DNA from: Nemertoderma westbladi
Taxonomy: Eukaryota > Xenacoelomorpha > Nemertodermatida > Nemertodermatidae
DNA: 64,000 nucleotides
Reading direction: 5' to 3'
NCBI GenBank assembly: GCA_032718475.1
Contig: JAUCBJ010000495.1
Location: 1-64,000 of the forward strand
In this document: positions 33,590 through 44,387 of the stretch, one piece after another
Numbering within the stretch: position 1 is the stretch's first letter
Layout of the letters: each line of letters opens with the position of its first letter
Notes under the pieces: model-generated
Seen by the model: only the letters and a program-made list of their open reading frames with translations
Told to the model about the DNA's origin: nothing
The model's database searches: none
Translations under genes and position numbers: made by a program

Positions 33590-34524
33590 TAATGTGGCTA
33601 ATATGCCACCTTGCAGTACGCCAGCCAGGATTGAGAAAAACTCAGTTTCACCATCTGGTGAAAGTACCTGTGCTTCTTTGTCACAATATAACAATCCAAT
33701 GCCAGCAACAATTACTTCTGGTATTCCATAAGCTCTTAGGATTTCAAGCATTTTACCTCTATGGATGGAGTCGAATGCATTCTTGAAGTCCACATAAGTC
33801 ATGACTGTGGGGAGATTCTTTGACTTAATTCCTTCAATCATTCTCAGTAGTGCAAGTATCTGAGCTATTGTTGATCTATTTTGTCGAAATCCGTTTTGGC
33901 TCTTACGCAGTAGTTCTCCATGTGAGGCCTAATCCTATACATTATAGAATCATTTTATTGTATATTTTGGCATTACCACAAGCAGACAGATCCCACGATA
34001 GTTTGTTGGTATACCGAGGTCTCCTTTCTTGGGCAGAGGCTTTAGTTGACCATTAGTCCAAATCGGTGGTGGCTTTTCCCCTTTTAACATCCGGTTGCAA
34101 ACATTCAATAATGGTCTGTTTAGCACTCCTGTTTTCCATACCTCCACTGGGATTTCATATAATCCACTGGCTTTATTATTGGACATGCTTTTAATGCTTC
34201 TTTGGAGTTCGGCAGGTATGAAGTCTCCTGTTTCTATAGGTAGTGTCTTGTCATATAATTTCCTTGTAGGGCTGACCTCGATATTTGGTAGCTGCCCAAG
34301 CAAGTTGCTGAAGTCATTTTTCCACTTCCCAACACATTCTTCAGGACTATCGGCTTTGAGGCGTCCCTTTGCACAACCAGATACCTCATTTACAGTTTGC
34401 CAGGTAAGTCTTGATTGTTGCTGAATGTGAGCAGTTGTAATTGCTTCAATTTTATCCTGTATGTACTTTTCCTGGCTTATGTTGTAGGCCAATTTAAGAT
34501 CGTCCTTAGCTTTCTCAACCTTGT
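33590..34524 (-). pseudogene. LINE family 2, copy 2, RT and linker part
   Basis: Two minus-strand frames: 33841-33464, with motif A (TYVDFKNAFDSIHR) and the beginning of motif B (SILAGVLQGG), and 34537-33950, with the linker, NNKASGLYEIPVEVWK and KPLPKKGDLGIPTNYRG. Motif C (FADD) and the thumb are lost through the family-1 replacement. It is inactive and truncated at its 5' end. Confidence 0.75.
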
Positions 34525-35142
34525 AAATACAACACATAAATATCTAAATACAGCACAGTACCAATTGACCAATATAATACAGGAAATGAAACCAAATACT
34601 GAAATAGAGAAATAAAACACATCAGACCAGTAGTAAATACTGTAGATGAAACCCAAAAACTGAAGCCTAAATAAAATACATGCAACCAAAATAAGAATGA
34701 ACCCAAGTGAGAATAATGACCAAATAGTGAACTACTATATCTAACCTGCATAACAGGTAAATATATAATGGCTGTATTGCTCAGTCTAATAATATATACT
34801 GTATGTTATATAATGGTATGAATACTGCAGTAAATAACATAAACCCAAGACAGGTACTGACTGCTGTGCTGTATTTAGATAGGGGTAGGGACTCACAGTA
34901 CACTGCTGCTGATGGAGCTGTGTTACCCTGGGGTACAGTGTTTAAACCCTGAAACCCTTTATTTTTATTAAATTTAGTATGTAGACTTACCTCTTGCGGC
35001 GGACTAAAAGTCCTGTATTTTCTAATATATTGGATATTTATTTGTTAATTGAATTCATTGACTTGTTGATTAGTGTTTATTTGTAGGTAGGGTTCATTTT
35101 TGAAAGGAGGCTGGTTTCTATTTGGTTTTATATTCTATATAA

Positions 35143-36545
35143 TTATATTAATATTATATATATTCAAATGTTTTGACAAAAATATCGTAGAGTGGTATGC
35201 CTTATCTGTCATTTCTGTTTGTGATTGAAATAAATGTAGTAGATTTTCAGTTTGAAAGAAAGACAGAACTTTCCTCTACTTTGTTATTAAGTAAAATACC
35301 TAGAAAAATATAATGTCAATCAATCATTGAGGAACTAGTAATTAATTCTGACTATATATTCCTGATCTCACTCACCTCATGTAAAAGTCTGAGTCCCTAA
35401 GGGGATCTGGCCGGCATTATTTTCCCATCTCTGGTACTGGGATATTATATTTTTAGCTCTGAGATATTATCTTTTCCCCAAGGAATTCTTGCTATTTGGC
35501 CTTTGCCTGTGCAGTACTTCCATTTTATTAAATTGGGAAACGGTATGTATTTTTTTTACAATTGTATCAGCTGATAGATTCTTCATCTTCAGTCGACATG
35601 CTGCATTGTAGCTGGATTGTTTATATATATAGATAACAATGCGATATAGGTTTATTAACAAAATTGCGCGCCACATTATGGTGAAATATATTTTATTATT
35701 ATAGTTGGTTGGTACTACTAACTGGTCGGCCTGTTGCATTGCAGCTGCATCATATATATTACATATATTAAGAACGCTGACGGTCCTTTACTGTCGGTCC
35801 CAAAATAATATGAATATGAATTATAATGTAATATTAATCAAAAGTTTATAGCGAAATACAAGAGCTCCAATATATGAATCAATGATTGTCAACATTAGGG
35901 CGGTGCGTTTTTTACTTTTTTTCGATTTCATTGTTCTACCGGTGCAGAAAAGTTGCCAAATGGTAAAAAAAATAAGGCAAAAAAAATTTCTTTAAATTTC
36001 ATCTATATCTTCACGGATCCCAAGAGGGTTGAAATTTTGAGCCATCGCGATGCACCATAATGAAATTTATAACAATATAACACATTGATGAAAGATCAAT
36101 GCCTCAAGAAAGAACTTCCTGCATGCATCAAATGTCATCAAATGGGTCCAAACTTAGTTGGATGCTAAAATGTAAATTTTTGGATCAAGGGAACTAGTGC
36201 CACAGGCACATGGACAGAACATACCATTTGGCGCACGTGTTGATTATTCTCAATTTTCGCGATGGCCAACTTTGAGTTCTCTTACTGCATTAATATTATG
36301 CTCATTAGAACCGTAATGACCAATTTAGTGAAGGTAGACACCTTCAAAACAAATGTAGAGCGAATCGTTCTTGAGATATCGCAGAAAATGTAAACTCCAG
36401 CACAAGTCTACATTACCGCCTTGATGTGTGATATGGGCAAATACACTAAAAATTATACTTTGAATTACCTCAAGGAATCAAGAATAGAAACATCACAGAA
36501 ATGATCGATATAGTGGGTGTAGACATCTTCAAAATAAGAGTAGAG
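35143..36545. other. Gene-free stretch
   Basis: AT-rich DNA with no supportable gene. A ~28-bp phrase (GTAGACAYCTTCAAAA...) occurs at about 36347 and 36519 and in inverted form near 40340, so the THAP element or its neighbours may extend beyond the clean arms. Confidence 0.4.
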
Positions 36546-37209
36546 CATGGAATACTAAATATACACGGAACCAGATAGATGTCCGATTTCACGAGTCATT
36601 CTTTTTATTGCTTTAATCTATTGTACTCGATGCATGAATAAAAATTTTGAAAAAAAAATTGGTGGTCATCGATCTCGTTGCCATGGCAACAGACATTTTT
36701 CATTTTGTGCCTTTATTTCAACTACAATGGGTGACAATACAGTAAATATTGCTTCCAAATTTGTTCAAAGGTTAAAGCGATATACATACACAATAGCTTC
36801 CGTTTCATCAATAAGTTGCCTTATCTGCTCTGTAACCCAGCATTATTTTTCTTATTCCTCCAACCGGCGCTTCAGATCAATTTCAGATCAAATTCAGATC
36901 GTTAGCACCCCCTTGCGGCAGACTGGTGCATTGATCCGAGACAGATGGTACAACTTACAAACGATTACTTTGAATTGAATAAGCATCAATAGCAGCCGAT
37001 CAGAAAGCTCTCAAAAATTAACCAGACAGACGCCGTTGCCTAATGATACCAGTACACTAAGGCTCGCCTTAGCGTACTTAGCTTACTTAAAATAGGTACT
37101 GAAATACTTTTTGTAAGTAAATGTCACACCCACCAGTTGATCCAAGTCTCTAAATTTTGACTCTTGGTCCCTATCGAAGTCCTTTGTCAGTATTATCCAG
37201 TTTGTTAGT

Positions 37210-39480
37210 CCCTTCTCCAGTGATCACCGCCTTATTGTGGCCAAGGTAAGACTTAGTCTGCGTGCTAGCAGAACAACGAAATCTGCCTTGTCACGGCATG
37301 ACTGGTCCTCTCTGTTGCAACAGCCAAGTGTGAGATCCAGCTTCACACTACAGCTGAGCAACATGTATGAGGCTCTTGCCTCTGAGGCGGCAGATCACTG
37401 TGAGGGCTATACTGCCTTTACAGAAGCAGTTAAGTTAGCAGCTGCAGAAACAGTTCCTGTATACCTTCGAAACAGGAAAAGGGCCCCCTGGACTGACAAA
37501 AAAATTCAGAAGTGCCGAAATGACCTTCATAAGGCGCAGAAAGAGTCCCGACTCAAACAGACTACAGCAGCCAAGAATGCAGTTAAAGCTGCATCTAGGT
37601 CCCTGAACAGGCAGTACTCTGTTAATCTACAGGAGCTAATAAACCAACAGGTTGATGCCATCAATAATGCTGACGACAGCAGGCAATCATCCCAGGCATG
37701 GAAATCGATCAATCTGCTTACTGGGCGGAAAAGCCAACCAACCACCAAGGTTAAGGCTGAATCACCAGCCGATCGCCTCAATGGTTGGAAAGCCCACTTT
37801 GAAAAGCTCCTCAATAATGACAGGGTATTGCCTGATAACTTTATAGAAGTAAAAGTGTCTGAGTCTGTACTCCCAGATATTCCCATTGGCGATATCTCCT
37901 TTGCAGAAGTGAAGGCTGCTGCAAAGAGCATTAAGACCAATCGTGCCAGTGGAGTAGATGGTGTTCCCCCTGAGGTCTTTAAAATACCTGAGTGTTTAAA
38001 GCTCATCTATCCCATCATAGTAGACATGTACCGAACAACAAGAGTCCCACAAGAAATGAAAACAAATAAGTTGGTGCCAGTTCCCAAGAAGGGCAACCTA
38101 ACACTCTATGGTTCTTTTCGGGGAATCTCATTGATCTCGATTGCTGCAAAACTATACAATAGAATTCTATTAAATCGCATCAGGGATCCCATTGAGAGAC
38201 TGCTACGTGGAAATCAGAATGGGTTCTGTAAAGGTCATGGGACCATGGAGCCCATTTTGGCACTTAGAAGGATAATTGAAGAGTTATCAAAAAAGAAAGA
38301 CAGGCATCTGGCTGTTATCTTTGTTGACTTCTTTAAGGCCTTTGATTCAGTCTCTCGCTCACGTATGTTCAGCATACTTTCATTATATGGGATTCCTGAT
38401 GAAATTATTGCAGCAATCAGATCAGTATACGATGGTTCGACAACATTTGTGTCTACTGTTGACGGTGACACAGAACCATTTGAAGTGTTATGGGGCGTCC
38501 TCCAAGGAGACACACTTGCACCATTCTTGTTCATTATTGTGGTTGACTATGTTCTACGCATGTCCTTAGATCATCATAATGATGATGGGGTGATGATAAC
38601 TCCACCTACTGGCTCCAGAAGTCGAGGAAATCCTGCCAAGTACCTAACTGATCTAGACTTTGCTGATGACTTAGGAGTACTCTCAGAATCATTAGAGGGA
38701 GCCCAGCGGCTCCTCAGCTCATTAGAACATGCTGCTTCTAGTGTTGGTCTTTTTATTAACTCCAGAAAGACCAAAATTCTGACAGTTAACTTTGAAAGTC
38801 CTCAGCAAGTCTCTGATCGGATGAGCATAAGCTCAAAGGATGGTATGCTTGAGCATGTGGACGACTTCTGTTACCTGGGATCATGGATCCGGAAGTCAGG
38901 TGAGGACCTTCGAATACGTAAGGGAAAGGCATGGGCAGCCTTGAATAGGCTTTCCAGGATTTGGAAGTCACCTAGAATTAATCGGAAACTTAAGGTCCGA
39001 TTATTTAGAGCAGCAGTAGTTCCAGTACTCCTCTACGGGAGTCCATGCTGGGCTCTAACTGCTGAGGACACCAAATCTCTGGATGGCACATTCACAAGAA
39101 TGCTACGCCGGGTACATTGTGTCAAGTACAATGCACACATCTCCAACCAGACACTATATAACATTGGAGGTGTCTCATTGGTCCCCCCAAGCTTGACACT
39201 AGAACAAAATCGCCTCCGCTTTGCAGGACATTGCTTTCGCCGTGAGGACCAGCCAGTGCATAATCTTGTACTTTGGCAGCCTCATGGAGTGAATAAGCAT
39301 GGTGGACAGCCCATGACTTTCTTGAGACGCATCTTAAAGGACACTGGCCTTAAAGATGCGGATGATCTAGCAAATGTCATGGGTGATAGGGAGTTGTGGC
39401 GGTGCAATTTTGTTGACAAGCCGGCACAGCATTCTTAAAAATGCAGCTGCAATGCAGCATGCCGATCCTAGTAGTAGTAT
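37210..39480 (+). mobile_element. LINE family 1, copy C (5'-truncated, longest RT copy)
   Basis: The insertion is flanked by an imperfect 13-bp duplication, CCAGTTTGTTAGT (37197-37209) and CCGGTTTGTTGGT (39481-39493), 11 of 13. It ends with the family 3' tail CCGATCCTAGTAGTAGTAT. It overlaps copy A over 37210-37943. Together the two partial copies imply an element of about 3.7-3.8 kb. It sits in, and disrupts, the THAP-domain gene. Confidence 0.88.
37237..39438 (+). CDS. LINE family 1 protein, linker plus reverse transcriptase (uninterrupted)
   Basis: The frame is open from the truncation point to a stop at 39436-39438, about 730 codons. Domain order: basic linker (codons ~1-210); RT fingers with NRASGVDGVPPEVFK and VPVPKKGNL; motif A IFVDFFKAFDSVSR (~38315); motif B GVLQGDTLAPFLFIIVVD (~38497); motif C DFADDLGVLS (~38654); thumb; and a C-terminal region with AGHCFRREDQPVHNLVLWQP and DDLANVMGDRELWR. 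All three catalytic Asp positions are present. The endonuclease is missing because of 5' truncation, and there is no native start codon. The intact frame suggests recent insertion. No RNase H is seen, and the clade is unassigned. Confidence 0.85.
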   Translation: MAKVRLSLRASRTTKSALSRHDWSSLLQQPSVRSSFTLQLSNMYEALASEAADHCEGYTAFTEAVKLAAAETVPVYLRNRKRAPWTDKKIQKCRNDLHKAQKESRLKQTTAAKNAVKAASRSLNRQYSVNLQELINQQVDAINNADDSRQSSQAWKSINLLTGRKSQPTTKVKAESPADRLNGWKAHFEKLLNNDRVLPDNFIEVKVSESVLPDIPIGDISFAEVKAAAKSIKTNRASGVDGVPPEVFKIPECLKLIYPIIVDMYRTTRVPQEMKTNKLVPVPKKGNLTLYGSFRGISLISIAAKLYNRILLNRIRDPIERLLRGNQNGFCKGHGTMEPILALRRIIEELSKKKDRHLAVIFVDFFKAFDSVSRSRMFSILSLYGIPDEIIAAIRSVYDGSTTFVSTVDGDTEPFEVLWGVLQGDTLAPFLFIIVVDYVLRMSLDHHNDDGVMITPPTGSRSRGNPAKYLTDLDFADDLGVLSESLEGAQRLLSSLEHAASSVGLFINSRKTKILTVNFESPQQVSDRMSISSKDGMLEHVDDFCYLGSWIRKSGEDLRIRKGKAWAALNRLSRIWKSPRINRKLKVRLFRAAVVPVLLYGSPCWALTAEDTKSLDGTFTRMLRRVHCVKYNAHISNQTLYNIGGVSLVPPSLTLEQNRLRFAGHCFRREDQPVHNLVLWQPHGVNKHGGQPMTFLRRILKDTGLKDADDLANVMGDRELWRCNFVDKPAQHS

Positions 39481-39797
39481 CCGGTTTGTTGGTTTTTTGC
39501 GTCACCATAGAAGTTAACACGTTTAGAAAGTGTTGTTTCACTCTTCTCTGATCCTGGTAGACATAATGATGGCACAGCGGAATCTCTCAGCTCTTTTCTT
39601 TTAAATGGCTTAGCAATGAAGTCGCTTTGTGAAAAATGTCTGCAACAGACACCAAAACTGTCGCAAGAAAACACCCCTGGCTTTCTCACTGCTTTAAGCC
39701 ACTTGTCCCCAGTTGATGTGTCCTTGGGTATACAGTATACCATAGCACTAGGCCCGGCCCTCACCCCACAATTAGGTACACAACAAACACGAGGCAT
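39468..39797 (-). pseudogene. THAP-domain protein fragment, disrupted by a LINE
   Basis: Starts at a real ATG (39795-39797). The first ~90 residues form a THAP zinc-finger DNA-binding domain: CCVPNCG (first Cys pair), YCIPKD, KWLKAVRK, CCRHFSQSDF (Cys..His pair) and DSAVPSLCLP (the AVPT-like box). The frame runs into the tail of the family-1 LINE at 39480. In the pre-insertion sequence it would stop shortly after (ACT GGA TAA), or be spliced. THAP domains bind DNA in P-element and Kolobok transposases and in host THAP proteins. Its position between long inverted arms favours a transposon origin. Confidence 0.75.
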
Positions 39798-40203
39798 TCG
39801 TTATTAATTTATATACTGTACTGTAGGTAGGACAAGGTGTGTTTTAACCTTAGCTATAGAGGTGTGGTATACAGTACTGTATGTTCTAATCTGATTTCGC
39901 ACTGTCGTGTCGTTTAACCCTGTGAAATTGTATTGTACAACCAAGGCCTTCTAGAACTACAGTAATGCGTTCTATCACAGTTACTATGGAATTACTTAGC
40001 CAAGTAGTGTTGACGATATAGCGATTTAGATAGTGATGCACGCAACAATTTAATATCTGTTGCCATGGCAACGAGATCGATGACCACCAATTTTTTTTTC
40101 AAAATTTTTATTCATGCATCGAGTACAATAGGTTAAAGCAATAAAAAGAACGACTCGTGAAATCGGACATCTATCTGGTTCCGTGTATATTTAGTATTCC
40201 ATG

Positions 40204-40416
40204 AGTAGAGTCATTAGTTCTTGAGTTATTTTACAAAATGTCAAGACTATGTCCACCAATTAATACTTGGTATTGAGTTGACTCATTCCACACATTTTAT
40301 ACAAAAAGTATAGTGAATTAATCACTACTCTTTAATTTTGAAGGTGTCTGTATACACTAAATCAATGCTCACGAATACTGAGAAATAGATACTGGATAGG
40401 ACTGATAAATACACTG
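40204..40416. other. Spacer between the THAP element and the minisatellite
   Basis: AT-rich, with no gene. It contains GAAGGTGTCTGTATACACTA (40338-40357), an inverted echo of the 36347 and 36519 phrases. Confidence 0.4.
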
Positions 40417-40484
40417 GAGTACTGCACTAATACTGGACTAATACTGGAGTACTGGACTAATACTGGAGTACTGGACTAATACTG
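40417..40484. repeat. 19-bp minisatellite, left part
   Basis: Units of ACTAATACTGGAGTACTGG, about 3.5 copies. The same array continues at 44598-44716, so the RLE-type retrotransposon landed inside it. Confidence 0.85.
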
Positions 40485-40617
40485 ACTGATTGAGATAATG
40501 AGGTACCAGGTACAGATACTGATACTGTACTAGAATCCAGTGCTAACTTAATGACTGGTACCGGTAGTTGTACTGGTACCGGTATTTCTACTGCTATCGG
40601 CTACTTTGATTTTGCAT

Positions 40618-43600
40618 ATGGGAAGGTGTTGTGGCTGCAATTTTACGTCGGGCAAATGCAAGACATGCGTTTGCGTTCGCGCAAAATGGGCCTGTGAAAA
40701 CTGCGGTCCTGGTACAGCAGGGCAGTGCGAAAATCTATTCGGGAATGGTCATTCCTGTTTGCAGCCGACATCGTCGTCAACTACTGACAACCAGGTGGCG
40801 CCGGCGCGCATATCTTCATCGCAACCGTTGGATCCTGATGTTAGGTCTCCAGATGAAACTCTAATTGATCTAGACTCGACCCTTGTTCGCAATGGGGCTG
40901 ATCAAACAGACATCACAGCGTCTGACGTTGTGGTGAGCGAGGTCGTGGGATTCACAGCGGAGTTGAATGGCGCCGCAACGTCTACTACGCCCCCGTCAGG
41001 CGCTGCCACGCCTTCGACGCCCCCGTCAGTTGCCGCCATGTTTACGGCGCCCGCGTCAGGCGCCGCCATGTCTACGGCGCCCGCGTCAGGTGCCACCATG
41101 TCTACAACGCCCCTGTCAGACGCCGCCATGTCTACGAGGCCCCTGTCAAGCGCCGCCATGTCTACGGCGCCCGCGTCAGGTGCCGCCATGTCTAAGACGC
41201 CCCCGTCAAGCGCTGCCATGTCTACGACGCCCGCGTCAGGTGCCGCCATGTCTACGACGCCCCCATCAAGCGCCGCCATGTCTACGACGCCCGCATCAGG
41301 TGCCGCCATGTCTACGACGCCCCCGTCAAGCGCCGCCATGTCTACGACACCCCCGTCAGGCGCCGCCATGTCTACGACGCCCCCGTCAGGCGCCATCGCC
41401 GTCATGCCTACGACGCCCCCGTCTCGCGCCGTCCCCGACCTACCAGGATATCAACCCCGTGGCCTGGCGTTTAGTTGGAACGGAATACCCGGCGAGTTAT
41501 TTGAAAGTCAATTAAAGGATGCGTATGATGAGGTTGTCCACTGGAAGCCGCATCTCTTCAGTATTCCTCGTACACAGGTCGGTCGGCAATTTATTTGCTC
41601 GATTACCAAACTTTTAAAGGCCTTCATCGAGAAATCCAATCTAGAAGGGGTTGCTCTGCTAGCAGTTATGACAGCACCTAAACTACTATTACATGCCGCA
41701 GTCAAGGAACCAGATGGATATGGTGCCTCGGGTAGTATCAGCCAAACCCTTCGGAAACGACTCGAACTTTGGAACGAGGGCGACATTGGCGCTCTCTTAG
41801 ACGAAGGGAGAGCACTCCAGGCCCGGAGTGTAGGAAATGGTGCTGTTAGGGTGGACTCTGATAAACCCAGGAGGGACTTCGTGTCTCGGATGAACACGGG
41901 ACGGATTTCCGCTGCAATGGATATACTAACGGATGGTAAGGGCGGTTCGGTTATGGGATTAACAGAATTGGTTGGGAATAAAACCGTTAAGGAGATCCTA
42001 AGGGAGAAACATCCAGCGCCTGGAAAGGTCGATCCGTCACTAATCAAATCAGCATGGGGGGACACTCTCAGTTTTCACCCGGCAATTTTCGACGCGATTA
42101 GTGGTGAGGCAATTCTGTCCGCATCCCTCCACACTCGGGGAACACCTGGTCCATCTGGCATCGACGCCGATGGATGGAGACGCATGCTTACGGCATTTGG
42201 ATCCACATCAAACGACCTACGAAACGTGGTGGCCGCGGTTACGAGACGCCTTTGTACCGAATACGTTGACCCCAAGAGTATTTCCCCACTCAATGCATGT
42301 CGACTGGTGCCCCTGGATAAAACACCCGGCGTCCGACCGATTGGTGTAGGAGAAGTACTGAGAAGGATAATAGGGAAGTCGATAATGACATGTACCAGGG
42401 TAGACCTGGAAGCAGTGGCCGGTAATACCCAGTTGTGCGTGGGGCAGCTTGGAGGAATCGAGCATGCCATTCATGCTTTGCGTGACCAATACAACACCAC
42501 CGAGTGCGAAGGAATCCTATTGATAGATGCAACAAACGCATTCAATGCATTGAACAGACAACTTGCGCTGTTAAACATTAAACATGTATGTCCTGCATTG
42601 TCAACAGTCCTGGTGAACACCTATCGAGAACCAACCCCTCTGTTCGTGGACAAAGAGATCATGTGGTCTGAGGAGGGTACCACCCAGGGAGATCCTCTCG
42701 CCATGGCAATGTATGGCTCTGGTACACTGCCAATGGTAAAGAAACTCGGAATGATAGGCGCACAGACCGTATCAGTGGAGAATGAGGGCAAGCAGTCCAT
42801 GGAAACAATGGGTGCGGGTGGAGACCCAGGGGGCAGACAGGCGGACCATGACTACCCATGCGGTGGAGACCAACAAAATGCCAATCGAAGGGGTGGTTCT
42901 CTCATCCAAAAATGGTTCGCAGACGATGGGAATGTCGCCGGCGGACTCATAAGGCTAAGAGAGTACTGGGAGAAGGTCAATGAAATCGGTCCAGGGTATG
43001 GCTACTTCCCCAACCCAATAAAATCCTATCTGATTGTAAAGGACGAGCACAGAGAGCAGGCTGAGAAGATATTTGCAGGAACCGGCATAAAATTGACTGA
43101 TGGTCACAGGGTACTAGGATCAGTTATTGGTTCAGAGAACACATGCAATAAATTCATATTGGAGCGTGTTGACAAACTGTGTGAGCAATTGGCGCGATTA
43201 AACGTGTTCGCAGTTACTGCTCCCCATCCAGCATATAGTTGCCTCATAAATGGTCTACAGTCAAAGTCTACTTACCTCTCCCGAACCACCCCACATTTCG
43301 TAGATAACTTGGACAACGTGGAGAAATACATAGTGGACCACCTCATACCTACACTGACCGGACGGGCCCCACCACGCGAAATCGAGAGGAAGTTGCTCGC
43401 TCTTCCTGTAAGGGAGGGCGGCCTTGCAATATACCAACCACAGGACCTGCGGGAGAGTTACCATTCATCGAGGAGGATCTGTGAACCTCTCGATTCCATC
43501 GGGGTCAGAACGGCCCGACCACGCGAGGCACAGAGGCTTATTGTACGTGAAGTGGTGGTGGAAAGGGAGGAGTACGTGAAAGCGAAGGCGGCGGATGTAA

Positions 43601-44124
43601 ACAGACAGTTGTTAGACGACTCCAAGTACCTCCGGGCACTAACACAGGAGAAAGGTGCTTTATCGTAGCTAACAGCCTTACCAATCCTCAAGTACGGGTT
43701 CGCCCTACACAAAACAGCATTTCGGGATGCCCTGTGCTTGAGGTATGGTTGGCTGCCACCAAAGCTCCCCTCCCACTGTGTATGTGGAGTTGCATTCTCC
43801 ATCTCGCCTTCGCTGCACTGTCCGACAGGGGGATACCCCAGTATTCGCCATAACGAGGTACGGGACTATTTAGCTGAGTTGCTCAACGAGGTGGCCCATG
43901 ACGTTGAGAGTGAACCTGGTCTACAACAAGTAGAGAGCGAGGAATTTCGGCTGGCGAGCACCTCAAGGGACCCGGATGCGCGGCTGGATGTAGCGGTGTG
44001 CGGGGTCTGGGGCAGGAGGTTCGAGAAAGTATACGTGGACGTAAAGATATTCAACCCGCTGTGCTCCTCTAACCCCCATTCCATTTCGTCCGCGTATCAG
44101 AAGCACGAGAGGGAGAAACGATGA
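40618..44124 (+). pseudogene. RLE-retrotransposon protein: Cys-rich N-terminus, RT, endonuclease (in-frame stop)
   Basis: The ATG at 40618 opens the frame. Residues ~4-45 are a Cys-rich zinc-binding region (CCGCN, GKCKTCVCV, CENCGPG). Residues ~115-270 are a linker built of ~14 tandem 10-residue repeats (SGAAMSTTPP-like). The RT follows: TPGPSGIDADGWRRML, RPIGVGEVLRRIIG, motif A LLIDATNAFNALNR (~42517), motif B TTQGDPLAMAM (~42680), a Gly-rich insert, motif C KWFADDGNVAGG (~42911) and GPGYGYFPN. A TAG at 43666-43668 interrupts the frame where the family has Trp (TGG to TAG fits). The same frame then continues with LRYGWLPPKLPSHCVCG, GGYPSIRHNEVRDYLAELL and DARLDVAV to VYVDVKIFNP, the RLE nuclease, until TGA at 44122-44124 (CGA to TGA fits). 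A His expected before LHC reads Pro. Confidence 0.8.
40970..41430 (+). repeat. 30-bp coding minisatellite inside the retrotransposon frame
   Basis: About 14 tandem 30-bp units with GCCGCCATGTCTACGACGCC at their core encode the Ala/Ser/Thr/Pro-rich decapeptide linker. Because 30 is divisible by three, the other frames (including 40902-41405 minus and 40967-41515 plus) are also open and are shadows. The GC content is much higher than in the surroundings. Confidence 0.88.
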
Positions 44125-44387
44125 AAATACGAGGAGAGGATAAATGAGATCGAGCATGGAGGTTTCTGCCCGTTCACCCCCCGTTCATCATGGCTACCAC
44201 AGGGGGCGCTAGCAGAAGCGCGCATGCGCTCATAAATCGAATATCGCTCCTCCTCTCAGTCAAGCGGGATTCTCCCTATTCACAGACCGTGTCTCTCGTG
44301 CGGACGAAGTTAAACTTTGCCCTGCTACGGTCCGCTCTAATGTGTCTGAGGGGCGCCCGCACACCAAAGACCCGGCGGTCCACATAA
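44125..44387 (+). pseudogene. RLE-retrotransposon protein, last segment (after stop and frameshift)
   Basis: After the TGA at 44122-44124 the original frame continues KYEERINEIEHGGFCPFTP. A shift of frame then occurs near 44175-44190, and the remaining C-terminus is read in another frame: ATTGGASRSAHALINRISLL, then SQTVSLVRTKLNFALLRSAL and MCLRGARTPKTRRST before a stop at 44385-44387. This matches the usual C-terminal region of the family (a TVxxVRxxLxFALLRSAxxCxRGAR pattern). Together with the two stop codons, the copy has three inactivating lesions, all late in the protein. Confidence 0.7.

Larger units (their letters stand above)
32512..34540 (-). mobile_element. LINE family 2, copy 2, inserted in the foldback element
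   Basis: Minus-strand family-2 LINE with its (TAG)n-like tail at 32512-32537 and 5' truncation at about 34524, followed by ~16 bp of unmatched filler. A 10-bp target-site duplication TATCTAAATA is present at 32502-32511 and 34541-34550. The site also continues correctly into the foldback arm after removal of the LINE, which confirms the insertion. The copy contains a small TIR element (32986-33121) and a block of opposite-strand family-1 sequence (33174-33589). Confidence 0.85.
32262..35142. mobile_element. Foldback element with ~250-bp inverted arms, split by a LINE
   Basis: The left arm (32262-32511, continuing after the LINE at 34551) is the reverse complement of the right arm (about 34863-35142). 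Matching words include ACCAAATAGAAACCAGCCTC, CCAATATATTAGAAAATACA and GACTCACAGTACACTGCTG. Without the inserted LINE the element would be about 850 bp, mostly arms with a ~300-bp centre (34551-34860) and no coding frame. Superfamily is unknown because I could not define a target-site duplication. Confidence 0.75.
36546..40203. mobile_element. THAP-domain DNA transposon with 148-bp inverted arms, split by a LINE
   Basis: The left arm 36546-36693 and right arm 40056-40203 are near-perfect reverse complements (two or three differences by eye). Each contains the palindrome GTTGCCATGGCAAC at its inner end and TACACGGAACCAGATAGATG near its outer end. Between them are a THAP-domain reading frame (39797-39468, minus) and a family-1 LINE (37210-39480). 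Without the LINE the element is about 1.37 kb, too short for a full transposase, so it is probably non-autonomous. THAP domains occur in P-element and Kolobok transposases; neither is proven here because the outer target-site duplication is unclear. Confidence 0.65.

Noticed and set aside
36634-36978. 114-codon plus-strand frame beside the THAP element arm
   Set aside because: It starts within the inverted arm, has no recognisable domain and has low-complexity composition.
40902-41515. Alternative open frames on both strands over the 30-bp coding repeat
   Set aside because: The period is divisible by three. The frame joined to the Cys-rich region and RT explains the sequence.
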